Assembly: GCA_036927565.1 (NCBI GenBank)
Contig: JAYESD010000003.1
Span: forward strand, 38,443,325 to 38,507,324
Source of the DNA: Tuctoria greenei
Lineage: Eukaryota; Streptophyta; Magnoliopsida; Poales; Poaceae
Direction of reading: 5' to 3'
Length of the DNA: 64,000 bases
Part shown: positions 1-11,920 of the stretch, piece after piece
Numbering within the stretch: position 1 is the first letter of the stretch
How the letters are laid out: every line of letters begins with the position of its first letter
Position numbers and translations under genes: made by a program
Notes under the pieces: generated by a model
Told to the model about the DNA's origin: nothing
The model's database searches: none
The model's input: only the letters and a program-made list of their open reading frames with translations

Positions 1-33
1 GACGGCGACAACGACGACGATGATGGCGAATAG
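1..33 (+). CDS. Tail of an acidic Asp/Gly-rich ORF (partial)
   Basis: The first 33 bases read as a run of Asp, Gly and Asn codons ending DDDDGE and a TAG stop. The composition resembles the tail region of the acidic small ORF at 37213-37668. The start lies outside the window, so this could equally be chance coding in a GAC-rich tract. Confidence 0.25.
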   Translation, partial: DGDNDDDDGE

Positions 34-478
34 AGAGTTTGTTGAACAGGCGGCAGTCGCACTGGAGAAGCGCGGCCTGAGGAGGAGGAGTTGTAGAGAA
101 CTTAATTGCGGCCGGTGGTGCAGAGACGAGTGAGATAAAAGCCCGTCTTCTATTGATGACAAAGGGAGACAGGCGAGATAAAAGCGTGTCTTCCATTGAT
201 GATAAAGGGAGACGTGCGACCCAATGAGGAGGTGGTGCGGAACTTAATCACGGCCGCGGTGGTGTAGAGGCGCGCATGACTGGCATGCGACCTTTCGTTT
301 CCTCGAGGGCGAGCGATTTTGAAACATCCATCTTCCATCAATGCGCATGAAATGAACAACTCCATCGTTGACTCCGCACAGACTTTGTATAAGGCACGCC
401 ATCAGTTCTTCGCAAGCACGTCTCTCCTTTTGCATCAGTTTATTATTTTCTTCATCTTCTTCGTGCTGATGACCCACC

Positions 479-898
479 ATGACCAACGTTCCTCCGCCAA
501 GCCCGCCGAGGGAGCCACCCTTCAAGAAATAGTGTCACGACTCCCCCGAGAGGCTCAAGAACGACCTGCACCTCGTTAAGCCATGAGAGGTGTACAACCG
601 TATGTCTTGTACTATGAGTTCCTTGGGTTTGGGTACCCTTCCAGAGTTTACTGGAATGGGTACCACCGGCCACTATCTCTACACCCTCATGGGTGTGGCC
701 GATCATCTCGACACTCTGTTCGAGACGATGGCTCAGAAGCTTGGCGCCGAGGGTCGTAGTAACCTAGTGGCGACGACGGCGAGGAATCTCGGTCTCCAGG
801 TTGCACTGTCGGAGCAGCCGATCAGGGCTCCATGTGCACAGGCTCCTGTTGCACCGCCGGAGTCATCGTCGGAGCCTATGGCAGAGGAGGAGGAGTAG
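479..898 (+). pseudogene. Small PPPSPP-type accessory ORF, broken copy in E0
   Basis: The frame starts MTNVPPPSPPREPP, close to the N-terminus of the ORFs at 18567 and 35369 (MADLPPPSPPREPP). It continues after in-frame stops with the conserved core SSLGLGTLPEFTGMGTTGHY, the GVADHLDTLFETMAQ helix-like stretch and an acidic EEEE tail before TAG. An in-frame TAG follows the Lys-Lys pair, and another stop comes before the core, so this copy is dead unless translation starts later (an open frame runs from 590). The protein family is unknown to me. Its interest is that it recurs in a CACTA family with entirely different termini. Confidence 0.6.
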
Positions 899-1547
899 GA
901 TTTAGTTTTTCTTTTGTTGTTTTTAGTTGATGTTGTTTTTGCTTTCTTGTGTCTTATTGTACTTTTTTCTTGTGTTTTGTAATATATTGTGTTAATGAAT
1001 GAATTATCTGTGTTCATTTGTGTGAATAAATATTATATTGTGTGTTCAACTGTGTGAATGAATGAATGTGTGGTGTGTTCATCATGTTCCTCAGGAATGA
1101 TAATTCATAAGGAAGGATTTGATTAATTTCTGGATTTAATTCGGGCTACAGTGAAGGTGATCTACATTGGAATGACAATTTATTTAGTTATCAAGTGAAT
1201 GTGCTCTAATTTGTCCAGTAAATATGTTCATGTCTGTGTGATATCAAGTGAACAGAAACAAAATATAGAAAATCACGAAGCCAAAGGCGACGAGCTTTCT
1301 GCAAAGCTCGTCTCAAATAGGAGACATTCTTTGTGCTAATCTCGTCTCCCTTTTGTAAGAGGAGAGGGCGCGTCTCAGATATTTTCTTAATTGAGATGCG
1401 CCTTATAGTAGTCCGTCTTCTTTTATGCTCAGCCGAGCCATGTCACATGCTCGCTGAAGCGGGTTCGTCTTGTTTACCGTTATCAGTGACAACCTCCTTT
1501 GCGCTTGTTGCTGAACTTTGTATCCTATTTAAGTTTCTTACGTGGTG
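899..1547. repeat. E0 3' spacer and subterminal region
   Basis: No gene is visible here. About 900-1090 is AT-rich with TGTGTGAATGAATG-like short repeats, typical of the sequence after the small ORF stop (compare 18990-19230). About 1280-1547 contains GAGACG/CGTCTC words in both orientations (for example CTCGTCTCAAATAGGAGACG, 1308-1327), the subterminal repeats of this family. Confidence 0.6.
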
Positions 1548-1882
1548 TAGCATTGTTACGTACATGGTAGGGGCGAAGGTTGATCAAGTGTGTTGCAGTT
1601 GAGAGGGTATCCGGCCAGAATGGAGGGGCACCCGCATGGAGTTGCATGGTGCACATGCTATATTGAGGCTGCAAATGAGTTCCGCGTTCCCGTTTTGTTG
1701 TGCGGTGTAGAGGCATGTAAGACGAAAGATAATACCATTGGTGGCTAGGAAGGATCGAGCAGCAAGGTTGTCAAACTCACACCAATTGTCAGTTTGTATG
1801 GCTGCAATGGGTTGTCGGAACTGAGTATGAACGAACGTGTGGAAGGCGATGAGTGTTGCTAGAACATCAAACTTAAAACAAA
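1548..1882 (-). pseudogene. Ty1/copia integrase core fragment (left half of split element)
   Basis: Read on the minus strand, shifting frame in places, this shows FHTFVHTQFRQPIAAIQTDN, which holds the second catalytic Asp of a copia integrase, followed by NGNAEL-like and PFWPDTLSTATHLINLRP stretches typical of the end of the rve domain. It continues the copia sequence that stops at 27579. The first catalytic Asp motif (LLDDFSHFTW) lies on the other side of the inserted CACTA element. Several stops and frameshifts make it non-functional. The left edge is cut by E0 at 1547. Confidence 0.75.
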
Positions 1883-2150
1883 TACTACAGGAATCGCGAC
1901 AATAGACGACGGACTCGTCGTCTTTTAAATAATTGACAACTGCTAAATCTAGCCATTGTCAATTAGCCCGTAGTTGATGATGGTTGACCAAGTACCTTCG
2001 TCCGTCCGTCGTCAACAAAGCCCGTCTAAAATATGGGCTGAAACCAGGCCCACCCAAGCCGTTATGGATGACGGCTAAAAACAACCGTCGTCAATTAGGC
2101 CTTAATTGACGACGGTTAACATAGCACCGTCGTCTATAAGAGCTAGAGAT
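1883..2150. repeat. OE 5' subterminal repeats (GACGACGG words)
   Basis: Words such as TAGACGACGG, TTGACGACGG and CCGTCGTC(A/T)AT occur in both orientations, many as inverted pairs. The same words fill 27209-27560 at the other end. By analogy with En/Spm these would bind the TnpA of this element. Confidence 0.75.
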
Positions 2151-2690
2151 TATTTCTCTGGCGCGCGGCTTTTAGTTTTTTTCGTTTTCATATATTACCC
2201 GCGTGCCCCCGCCGCAGCGAAGCTATTCGCCGCTGCCGTTCTGCACCACCAGCCCGCTTCGAGCCGTGCTGCCACCCCGTGCCGTGCTGCCACCCCGCGA
2301 CACGCCGCTGCCCCGCGCTGCACCGCGCCGTCACGCCGCTGCCATCAACAGAGGAGGACCTGACGAGTCGAGGTACACCACAACCCTTCTCCGTCGCCCC
2401 CTCCCCACATTGCACCGCCCCTCCCCGCCGCCTCCACCCCTGGACGCCGACCGAGGCGCACGTGCCATGTCTCACTGCTTCCCGTTTCTGCCACCAGGAT
2501 ATGAGAAGACTGCACCCCCCCCCCCCCCCCCCCCCCCCCGACGCCCAGCTAGCCTCACCGCATCTGCTCGAAAAGGTCGCACTTCTCACCCCGTCCCCGG
2601 GCGCCCGCCCCGTCCGTCCCTAGCTTGCCTTGCACATTCGCTGATCGCCCCGCTTGGTTCCCAACCTGGTGCTAGACCCTTTTAGAAACT
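2151..2690. other. GC-rich leader region of OE, no convincing gene
   Basis: A very GC-rich stretch with CCGCGCTGCACCGCGCC-like low-complexity sequence and a run of about 23 C residues near 2515-2539. Open frames on both strands are Pro/Ala/Arg-rich compositional artefacts. I read it as the transcribed leader of the OE TnpA gene. Confidence 0.4.
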
Positions 2691-3539
2691 TTTACCTATG
2701 ATTGATTGATGCTTGGAAAAATTTCGACTCCGGCCTTGGCTCAAATTTTGTTGTATGCGGATACTTCAGACAAGTTGATTAGGCTTTCCACATGACGAAT
2801 TGTAACAGCGTTTGAGTTGCTTCAGCTGAGATTGTGGCCGTTACAGGAAGTCGAGTTCAGTGTTTGTTTTGATAGATTCGAGTGGGATACTACTGCTTCT
2901 TGTTAGTTATTAAGTTTTTTTTTTTGCCATTCATAGTTCAGTGGTAACGTAATTCCCAGTGGATTTTAGCATATTAATGATACCAGATACTACAATGGTT
3001 ACTTTTGTGATACTGTTATGTAATGCTTAGCACCATGTTGATGGTTGATAACTGTTTACGTGTTTCTAAGTAATGGTTTGAAGAATTAATTATTGCCAGC
3101 TAGCAATTACTTTAGATGTCTTTGGCCCATCTAGACAACACGTCATCAGTATCTTTTCAGATATTACAGAAGTTTGTATGAAATTTGTTAGCTGTTTGTA
3201 TTCTCATCCAGTGACGTGTCTTTGTGGTTCTCATATGTGTCACAACCACCAGGTTGCCATTGCATTGTGGTTAACATGTCGTTGCTGGTGTCTTAGCGGA
3301 TTCTCAATTAATTATGATTATATGGTGTGTATTGTCTATACATTGCTGGATTGATTGTCTCGTGTGTTTTCTGCCTGTATATAGGATTCAGCATTGCTAA
3401 CCAATTGACAGAATAACAACTAAACACTGTATGCATGTTCCATAGATTCCCTAAGTTTTTCTCCAGCTCCAAGAGATTTAGTTATCCACTTCTCTGAACT
3501 GTTCATATTTTTACGTTCTAGTTTAGGAATATACTTTGA
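2691..3539. other. OE intron-like AT-rich stretch
   Basis: No coding potential, repeat array or RNA gene is visible. Position and composition (T-rich, after a GC-rich leader) suggest a long leader intron of the OE gene. Confidence 0.35.
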
Positions 3540-4324
3540 ATGAGGCGGTGGGGAGGAGGCACAGTGGGAGGGGGCATAGTGGTTTAGGATTCGATGACTT
3601 AGTTAGAGATGCAGAAGATGTAGAGGCTCATAAGATGCAAAAACGAAAATGGGCAACTACCACGACAGAAGATCGATGATCCGGTTTACGGAGTAGAGTA
3701 CATGATCGTGATGCTGATGAATTTTGAAATTGAGTAAAAGTAATGTTTCCTTCATCTCTTCTTTCTTCTTCTATACTTTTCATTAAATTCATTAGCAAAT
3801 TTTATTATAAAGAGGATGTCATCGAGCAGCAGCATACGACGGGGGGCACAGGCACAGAGCTTTCCGCCACCGAGAGCCATGAGAGCAGACGAGGTGTTCC
3901 AGGGCAGTTAGCTTAGCTGAGGTAGACGGGCTCAGTTGGTGAGCCATCTACCAGAGTCGTCACACGGACCTATACAACGGTCATGATAGTTAAAGAACAT
4001 TTAATTGCATAAATGATATAATTAATTCTTTATTTTATAATATGAATCTTTAAAATTGTCAGGACGACTCTATGTCCGAGGACTCAGAGGCTAGGATGCC
4101 TTCTTCTTCGGTGTCTGCTTCAGAGCCTTCTTTATCGGAGCCTCCTTCTTCGGAGCTAGTGCAGTCGGGTGACCCCACTGCTGTGTCAATTCCTTTGGAG
4201 TCGGTTCCACAGCGGCGGACTAGGAGGAGCTCCGGTTGCTGCAAACCCAAACGATCGGATCGTTATTCGTCTGATTGACGATAGGTAAGTAGATCTCTAA
4301 CAATTCAATTTAGATAATTTTAGA

Positions 4325-4326
<2 letters not shown>

Positions 4327-4355
<29 letters not shown>
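4327..4355. repeat. (TA)n microsatellite
   Basis: An uninterrupted TA dinucleotide run lies in an intron of the OE gene. Confidence 0.9.
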
Positions 4356-4359
<4 letters not shown>

Positions 4360-5517
4360 TGAGAATCATGTATCAGGACTTGAGAGGATGCTTTGTTCAC
4401 GGGCCGAGGACCCCACGCACTGGTGAACGGTGTCATGGGCTATCTGGTCTGTTTGCAGTACCCCGGTGTAGTGAACGGACGCGCTGCCGCATCTTGGGAT
4501 GACTACTATAGGGTCCGGGATGTTCTTCACGACAACCACTAGGAGGTTGTTTGGCAGGACTTCATGGTAAGTATAAACAATACTTGTGTAATACAAATAT
4601 AACATAAGTTACATATATTTACTAGTATATTTCTTTTTTCAGGTACGATATCGTTTGGAGAACGAGGCCGAGCAGACGGATCACGCTCGTCTCGTCTTCC
4701 ATAGCTGTGCCAGGAAGATCGTGACGCACTCACTATTGATGACTCGTATTCAAGCTACGAAGGTGTACTTAAAGTTGCATCCAGGCGATGGTGAGCCGGG
4801 GAAGGATTCGGCCGACACGTACTTGATAGAGGCGCAGTACGCAGAGATAAAGTTTTTAGTTTACTTTGCTTCATTATCTGATTCTGATCAATGTTTTCAT
4901 TCAATATAAGTGTGTGCAGGTTAGCGTAGCATGGCTTGACAGCCGTCCGAATGCGTACCGTGCCCTGTGTGCTCTTTGGGTGAGCCAGGGCTTTAAGGTA
5001 GTTTCTAAAACCCGTCGAGAGAGTAGAGGGAGGATGGAAAACATCGTTTGGGTGGGGACCGCTATATACGCCTCGCTAAACGGATGGTAACTGCTACTCG
5101 CATTCTATTAAGTAATTTTATAATCTTCATTGTGCTAACATGTATTGATAGGAACATGAAAGCGGTCAGCAGCCGACACCTATCGAGGTGTGGAAGAGGG
5201 GTCACATGGGAAGTGACTCGTCGTAGCATGACCAGCTGTCTTCTTAGACGGCGACACAGACTTTGGTATGTTATTTTTTTTTTCAACTTAATTGAATTCT
5301 CTACAATAGTTCTTATCGGTACCTAGCATACCGGGTACCCTCGCGCACAGGCTAAAGCCGCCTAGTTGCCCTGCCTTCTAGCCAAGGCGGGGTCCGAGGG
5401 CATCACGTGTCCAGAAGGCTCGAACTCCTCTACCTTAGATACGGGGTCTGGAGTATCCACATGGACCTCAAAGAGGAATCCAGCTCCCCCTCAGGGACGA
5501 GTTCCAAAGCAGCCACT

Positions 5518-6428
5518 TGATGAGTACATCACTCCTATGCATATACACAACACTTCATTCAACATGCAAGATGCAATCAATAGAATTCACACACACCAAT
5601 TAATTTCAGAGGTGAGCTCGTTCTTATATGTTTCCTTATATATTTTTTGAGAATAGATTGCTATCTAATGACTTAATTGTTATTAAGATCCATGGAGAAG
5701 TTAAAGAGTAATTGGAGTAAGATTTTTGGGTGTGGAGGACCAGAGGATACGTTCAAAGAGGATGGAAACCGACCCCAACTCAAAATTGTGTCCAACTCGG
5801 AGTCCAGGAGCAGTATGCACTAAAACAGATGCCCAGGACGCATACGAACTCCGTTTTTGACGTTATACATATGCACAGAAAAGGGAGAGGATAACCTTTC
5901 CAATGGCGCTTGTCCCATGTCAAATTCTTCAGGAGTCGACGGGAATCATCAAAACAAAATCGAGTTCAGAATCTGTCAGGGTGCTGCGCCAACGTATTGG
6001 GCCATTGGGCCTTGTATCAAGTCTAAGTACATTATTTTCGTGTCTTAGGGTTAGGTCACGACCGCAACACCCCCTTGGACGTCCTCCTACCCATATACTC
6101 TATGGTGGCCATCATGAACAATGGGGTTTGGCTTAGATTAATTTGTTATATATAGTTTTGCCGTTCATCGGTTTGTGAGACCTCAACTTAGCAATACAGA
6201 TTGCTTCTACCTTGTTCTTGCTTGTGTTCTTGATTGCACTTGTAGGGATTAGCCTTCTTGGCAAGGTCAATCGTGTGCAGCACGGTTGATAGCCAACGAA
6301 GTGGTGGTGTAGTGATTGCAGGGGTTTTTCGTGTTCTACTCGAGAGCCTCGGATCATCAACGTTGAGATCTCCATCAATCGACTTATCCATTACCTTTCG
6401 GAAGATCGGGCCTAATCTTTTCTTATCA
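5518..6428 (+). repeat. 5' LTR
   Basis: This matches 9119-10032 over its whole length with scattered substitutions and small indels. It starts TGATGAGTACATCACTCC and ends TTATCA. Confidence 0.85.
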
Positions 6429-6430
6429 AT

Positions 6431-6440
6431 TGGTATCAGA
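6431..6440 (+). promoter_or_regulatory. Primer binding site (tRNA-iMet type)
   Basis: TGGTATCAGA lies two bases after the 5' LTR. It is complementary to the 3' end of plant initiator methionine tRNA, the usual primer for reverse transcription in plant LTR elements. Confidence 0.85.
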
Positions 6441-7620
6441 TTTCCAGGTTGCCCATTAGGTAGTTCATCTATCCTTTCGATTTGTTTGTTTTTCATACCT
6501 AGAGTCCACAAAAAAGCCATAGAAAACTTGTAGTTTAGTAGATCTATTCATCACTTTGTCCAAACCACCATTGAGCCTTTGCAACTTTGTTATTCAGTTT
6601 GTTTTTGTTGAGTTTGTGTCCATGGTTGAGTCACATTGCTGGTTTAGAAAGTGTTTTTTTTTGTCTTAGTTTGAGTTTTGCATTGTGTTGATTCAACCTT
6701 TTGAATCACGTCATCATGTCTATATTAGATTCATCTCTGTCCAGTTTGGTATTTTGATCATATATCTCACATACGAACTTCGAATTTTTAGTTCTTGTAC
6801 TTTCTGGAGATCTTAATAAGTTCTCCACAATTTCCATATTCATATGTTTTCCAGAAAATGGAGTTATCATAGTCAAAAGTGCATTAGATCTGAATCTGTT
6901 ATCGATCTAGAATTTCTGGACAGTCTGTGTTTCGGGGGCAATATCTCCTATTGTTCTTGCCCAAAATAGTTCTTCCATATATTGAGATTAAAGAGGGGAG
7001 ATATATCTACAATCTTGCTATTGTATGTTTTTATATTTGGAGCCTCTAAGTATCCCTATTTGTCCTTAGACGATTGAGCAGAGAATCTGTGACAGACCCA
7101 CGGGATATCTTTGATTGCTTTTCATTGTGTTCTTCTTTTGCATCACATTCTAAAAAAATGAAGAAAAAAGAAAAAGGCAAGTTCAAAACAATAAAAAAAA
7201 CAGAAGTGCTTGCATTCTTTGCGTCATCTAGTTTTGTCTCATGTCTTGCTAGCTTGAACTACTAGGAACACATTTATGCCAGCAACTTTGACAAGTACTT
7301 TGGACACTTATTCAACTTTACTATCTAATTGCATTGTTGCTAATCCTTGCTACATAAAAAGTGTCATCCAAGCTACACTTTACTCTTGAGCAGAATCGAT
7401 ACACCTTTGCAATCATCTCATGCTTCATTGGTTTCATCATACCGGTCACTGTTTGCCACCTGTGTCAGTAAGAACACTTGTAAGAGCGTGGTAAGACGCT
7501 TGAGAGTGTGTGATTCTACTTCCACTTTGCCATTATCCTTCGTAGTTGATAGGAATAACATATTTTTTTATTGTCTTTTGTTTGCTACTAACAATGTCAG
7601 GTAAAACAAGAATCATGCAT
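6441..7620. other. Untranslated leader of the LTR element
   Basis: AT-rich sequence without a convincing reading frame. Short open frames on both strands lack recognisable motifs. Confidence 0.4.
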
Positions 7621-7640
7621 TATATGCTGAGATAATTGAC

Positions 7641-8262
7641 ATGATGAAGATGATGATGGAGTTGCTCGCTAAGAATCAAACATCAACCAATGATTCACAT
7701 GACATTCAGACCATCTTTACAACTTCTTCTATAGAAAGTAATTACATTCTCTCATCTCTTCCTTCGGATGATGGTTTTGGTTATGATGAATATATTGCTT
7801 GGGAAATAGAGTTGGATAAAATTTTTGAACAATGTCATATGTGTGAGAGTATAAATATTAGAAATATTGCAAGTGCATTAGTAGGTTGTGCATTAACTTG
7901 GTGGAACAATTTACATGATCTAGAAAAACCTCGAACGTGGAAGGATATGAGAATTTGTATGCGAGAAACTTTTATGAATGTATCTAGTTGCAAAGATGAA
8001 GTGCAACAATTTGAGGAGAAATTTCTTGTTGTACCTCCTTAACATTTTGCAGGACAATATAGAAAATAATATAGATGATGCAAAAGAGAGTGAGTCTTTC
8101 AACAACACATGTGAAATTTTAGACGGATCAACTCATAATGCACTCGAAATCATTGCTGAAAATGGTAAGGCAAAACATTCTACAAATACAGAAGGTGAGA
8201 AGTTTTTGGATGTTCTGAATTTTTCCACCAATCATGCTATTTTCGAGGAGCAACTATTATAG
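7641..8262 (+). pseudogene. Ty3/gypsy-type gag remnant
   Basis: The open frame from 7641 contains YIAWEIELDKIFEQCHM, then ALVGCALTWWNNL and TWKDMRICMRETFM. This is the characteristic retrotransposon gag pattern (W..K...F, AL.WW..L, TW..M....R..F) of grass Ty3/gypsy elements. The frame stops at 8042 and resumes in another frame with acidic, Asn-rich sequence to 8262. No zinc knuckle or pol domain follows, so this is a truncated relic. Confidence 0.65.
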
Positions 8263-9104
8263 TCGTTTATTTATACACAATTGTCACATGTTGATTTTCA
8301 TGCTGATCCTTCTGTTAAAAATGAGTTGTGTGCTAATAATTGTATTGTACCTATGCTAGAACAACTGAATGAGTTTGATACTTTGTCACCCACATGTGCT
8401 GAAATTAAGCATTTGATTCCAATTCATGTGAAAAGGATGAGCTGAAATTGTTGTCTTCTCTAAATACTTTTGGTTATATTGAATTTGACACTCTTTGTGA
8501 TCTAGATATTGTAGAGAGGAGAATGTTTTCACAATATGAATTGCCTTTGTTAAGTAGAAATATTTTTCATGCTATAGACAACTATGAAGATAGTGGTGAA
8601 TTTATGGTGCATAAATTTTACATCTGCTCAAATGAGAAATCCCATTTTGTGCTGCAACAACTTGGTGAAATGAATGGATGCACTAACAGTAATAATTTTT
8701 TGACAAGTTTTTCTAGTATTTTTGTCTTGCAGCAGGGACAACATATAATAGAGGAGCATTGTTCGATGCGGTTGTGCAATATGGACAGCGCTCATTCTAC
8801 CCCCAAAGCAAGTCTCTTTGCTGGACATAGGAGCAAGCCGAGGACGGCTTGTCAAAAATAAGAGGAGAATGATGAGATCAAGCACATTATAATTGCATAA
8901 ATAAACATGGCACAATGTTTATTTGTTTGGGATCTTGACTTAAGTGAATGGTCATGCTTATTTGATGGAGAACATGGAGATGGTGCACTATGTCGTCCAC
9001 CACCTTGGTCTCGTCCTTTGATGCACACAAGAAGATTTGATGGCATTGCACATATGGATTCACACATGAGAGAAGATGAACTTGAGTCGAGGAAGACTCC
9101 AATT
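8263..9104 (+). other. Degenerate internal region of the LTR element
   Basis: Two moderately long frames (8448-8861 and 8907-9110) show no domain I recognise. The second includes WDLDLSEW and a Pro/Trp-rich stretch. I treat them as decayed 3' internal sequence rather than genes. Confidence 0.35.
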
Positions 9105-9118
9105 CAAGAAGGAGAGGA
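9105..9118 (+). promoter_or_regulatory. Polypurine tract
   Basis: AAGAAGGAGAGGA lies immediately before the 3' LTR start, the expected place for the plus-strand primer. Confidence 0.7.
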
Positions 9119-10032
9119 TGATGAGGACATCACTCCTATGCATATACACAACACTCCATTCAACATGCAAGATGCAATCAATAGAATTCACACACACCAA
9201 TTAATTTCAAATGTGAGCTCGTTCTTATATGTTTCCTTATATATTTTTGAGAATATATTGTTATATAATGACTTAATTGATATTAGGATCCACGGAGAAG
9301 TTAAAGGAGTAATTGGAATAATATTTTGGGGGCGTGGAGGACCAGAGGATACGTTCAAAGCGGATAGAAATCGACCCCAACTCAAAATCGTGTCCAACTC
9401 GGAGTCCAGGAGCAGTACACACTAAAACAGACACCCAGGATGCATACAAAATCCGTTTTGACGTTCTACATATGAACGAAAAGGGAAGAGGATAACCTTT
9501 CCAATGGCGCTTGTCCCATGTCAAACTTCTTTAGGAGTCGACGGGAATCATCGAAACAAAATCAAGTTCAGAATCTGTCAGGATGATGCGCCACCGTATT
9601 GAGCCGTTGGGCCTTGTATCAAGTCTAAGTACATTATTTTCGTGTCTTAGGGTTAGGTCACGAACCCAACACCCCCTTGGACGTACTCCCACCTATATAT
9701 ACTCTATGGTGGCCGTCATGAACAATGGGGTTTTGCTTAGATTAATCTGTTACACACAGTTTCGCCGTTCATCAGTTTGTGAGACCCCAACTTAACAATT
9801 TAGATTGCTTCTACCTTGTTCTTGCTTGTGTTCTCGGTTGCACTTGCAGGGATTAGCCTTCTTGGCAAGGTCAATCGTGTGCAGCACGGTTGATAACCAA
9901 CGGAGCGGTGGTGTAGTGATTGCAGGGGTTTTTCGTGTTCTACTCGAGAGCCTCGGATCATCAACGTCGAGATCTCCATCAATCGACTTATCCATTACCT
10001 TTCGGAAGATCATGCCTAATCTTTTCTTATCA
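9119..10032 (+). repeat. 3' LTR
   Basis: Matches the 5' LTR at 5518-6428. The two differ at many scattered positions (for example GATCGGGCC against GATCATGCC near the end), so the insertion is not very recent. Confidence 0.85.
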
Positions 10033-10662
10033 CCATGTGTCTAGCAGGACGGGATCTCTCTCCCCCCATGGGAGAGGGCTCCGATGTTGTCGCGTGGTTC
10101 GAGACAACAGAACAGTCCACCTCCCCGAAGAGGCAGACTCTGGCTCTTCCACGTGTCCCGTGGCCCTGGAACCTCCGCTCTACTAAGAAGCGGGATACGA
10201 GGCTGTCACGTGGTCAGCGGGTCGGGACCCGGCCTCCGTAGTAGAGGCTAGCTCCCGAGCTGCCACGTACCCTGCAACTTGTTCTGGGTGGTGGGCTGCG
10301 AGAGTTAAGAGGAAGGTGCACCTTGTCTGGATCAGGCATTATAGACTCGCGTCTTCCCCAGGTGCGTGACGCAGTGCACGCCTACTGTCAGGTAATGCTG
10401 CGCCCAATCGCATCACAGTGAAGGCGTCGTAGGCCTTCTCCACTCTGCCAAGTGGGTAGCTTATGATGTTAGGGACAGACGGATGGGCATTCCCTGCCAT
10501 CATCAATGACAATGCATGGGCCACTGGCGACTGAGGCGGCAAGACGGCGAGTCTTCAAGCTGCGATTAGAGGAAGCTTATGCGAGAAGCCTTAGATCTTT
10601 AGGATAAGATCACCCCAGGGCCAGCTGTCGGGCTCTAGACCCCACTTGTAAGGCGTCTGGCC

Positions 10663-10680
10663 TTGTCTATAAAAGGACCA
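10663..10680 (+). promoter_or_regulatory. TATA box of the solo LTR
   Basis: TCTATAAAAGGACC follows a GC-rich U3-like stretch. It precedes the CA repeat, so a plus-strand LTR transcript would start near 10700. Confidence 0.5.
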
Positions 10681-10712
10681 GACCGCCACCGTTACAAAGC
10701 ATCCCCCCAATC

Positions 10713-10720
<8 letters not shown>

Positions 10721-10805
<85 letters not shown>

Positions 10806-10807
10806 AC
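10721..10807. repeat. (CA)n microsatellite
   Basis: About 43 CA dinucleotides with one interruption (CAAA) near the end, inside the R/U5 part of the solo LTR. Such a length is probably polymorphic between individuals. Confidence 0.95.
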
Positions 10808-11920
10808 TAGCAATACAACCTCACCGTGGAGTAGGATGTTATGCTCTTGCGGCCCAAAACACGTAAAAACCACAGTCTCACACTCTCATACGCGCGATCA
10901 CTCGATAGAGGACTAAGCCCTGCGAATCAAAGAATCTTCGTGGGTTGCTCCTTAGCAGATCCGGAAGAGTGTTACATTAACTCTTCCACAGTTCTAATGA
11001 TGTTATTTTTCTGTATTTTCAGACAAAGTATAGGGAGGAGGCGCGGAGGATTAGAGGCGAAGAGTTCGATTGGCAGAGCGCGCCAATCGTCCCTGAAGCT
11101 GCGTATGCAAGCGGTGGTGCTAAACCTCACGAACGGTAAGTTTTGTTATTTTTAATTTACTGTTACCAACTTCGAGATACAAGAATTTAATAATCTTACT
11201 TTGTTGTGCAGGTTAGCCATCTTTGATGGAGTGGTCGACTCGAAGCAGGCGCGGGCTTCCTCGAGGGCCTCTTTATCGCATCAGGCCTGGTCCACCAGCA
11301 GCCGTGCGAGCTGAGATCTGGAGCTCCAAAGTCTTCGAGAGGAGCTCCATAGGACTCAATAAGCGCTTAGGCCTAAGGATGAGGTGTGGGAAACAGAGAT
11401 TAGGGTTGGGGATGAGGCGCGGATGGCTAGGGACGAGTATCAAAACTCATTCATGCTACTGATGCAAGCTGTCGTGCAGGTACATCTAGATGTTGTACTT
11501 AAAATTCTACATGTATAATGATTTGCTTTGTGTTTGCAGGCTATGTTTCTAGGAGAACCACCTGTCTTTTTTCAACGTGCGCCGCCAGCGGTATAGCTGT
11601 TGCTGGTGCCGTTGACAGCAACCCAAGTACAAAATTATTCAAAATAGCTTAAACTAGATAAACTTGTTCAAATTTAATAAAATATGTATTTTTTACTTAT
11701 AACATGTCTAACCACACTTACACATCACAGGTATCGGGAACAGGGGCTCAAACTCCATCGCTTCAGATTCGGACGCTTGGACGACTTAGGAGGACGATTT
11801 TTCGAACTTTGGTGGCGGCGAACGGTGTAGTGTCTCATAGTCAGGTCAGCTCCTCGCTTGAATTTTAGGTTACAATTTTTGACATTGCCTCTAGATTTGG
11901 ATTTAGAATATGAAAAAAAA

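Larger units (their letters stand above)
1..1547. mobile_element. CACTA (En/Spm) element E0, terminal part
   Basis: This is the right-hand end of a CACTA transposon that begins outside the window. The last bases, read on the minus strand, are CACCACGTAAGAAAC, a mutated version of the CACTATGTAAGAAAC end at 51723. The next 500 bases inward match bases 51723-52232 in order on the opposite strand (GAGACGCG-type subterminal words, CGCTTCAGCGAG, then the ACACACCACACATTCATTC stretch). Beyond 1547 a copia integrase sequence starts abruptly. The family differs from Elements 1 and 2 in its ends and subterminal words, yet carries the same type of small ORF (479-898). Confidence 0.75.
5518..10032 (+). 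mobile_element. Non-autonomous LTR retrotransposon with gag remnant
   Basis: Two direct repeats, 5518-6428 and 9119-10032, both start TGATGAG and end CTTTTCTTATCA. A primer binding site follows the first and a purine tract precedes the second. The 2.7-kb interior contains only a gag-like remnant and no protease, reverse transcriptase or integrase. It must have been mobilised by another element. The flanking 5-mers (CCACT and CCATG) agree only partly as a target duplication. Confidence 0.85.
5314..10990 (+). mobile_element. Solo LTR in an OE intron, itself split by an LTR element
   Basis: GTTCT flanks both sides (5309-5313 and 10991-10995), a 5-bp target duplication. The element runs from TATCGGTACC to CTCTTCCACA, about 1.16 kb once the inner insertion (5518-10032) is removed. 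No internal retrotransposon region accompanies it, so it is a solo LTR left by LTR-LTR recombination. It begins TA rather than the canonical TG, probably a G-to-A change. It contains a TATA box near 10668 and a long CA microsatellite. Confidence 0.75.
3540..11880 (+). pseudogene. OE TnpA-like gene (Transposase_24 type), decayed and interrupted
   Basis: Exon-like segments with GT-AG borders lie at about 4063-4284 (Ser/Glu-rich), 4377-4566, 4643-4854, 4919-5087, 5151-5262, 11024-11137, 11212-11479, 11541-11626 and 11731-11850. The middle ones read HARLVFHSCARKIVTHSLLM, then TYLIEAQYAEIK, then AWLDSRPNAYRALCALWVSQ. This matches the plant Transposase_24 (TnpA/Ptta) layout with its YL..EQY and W..LC..W motifs. 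The later exon FDWQSAPIVPEAAYASGGAK-PH fits the C-terminal part of that family. In-frame TGA and TAA codons occur (for example in the 11212-11479 exon). The intron after 5262 was invaded by a solo LTR. TnpA proteins bind subterminal repeats and assist TnpD. Confidence 0.6.

Noticed and set aside
2188..2685. Overlapping Pro/Arg/Gly-rich frames on both strands
   Set aside because: They follow from GC-rich low-complexity sequence and a poly-C run. No motif or homolog pattern is visible.
10663..10866. Frame with a long His-Thr repeat
   Set aside because: It is the translation of the CA microsatellite inside the solo LTR.
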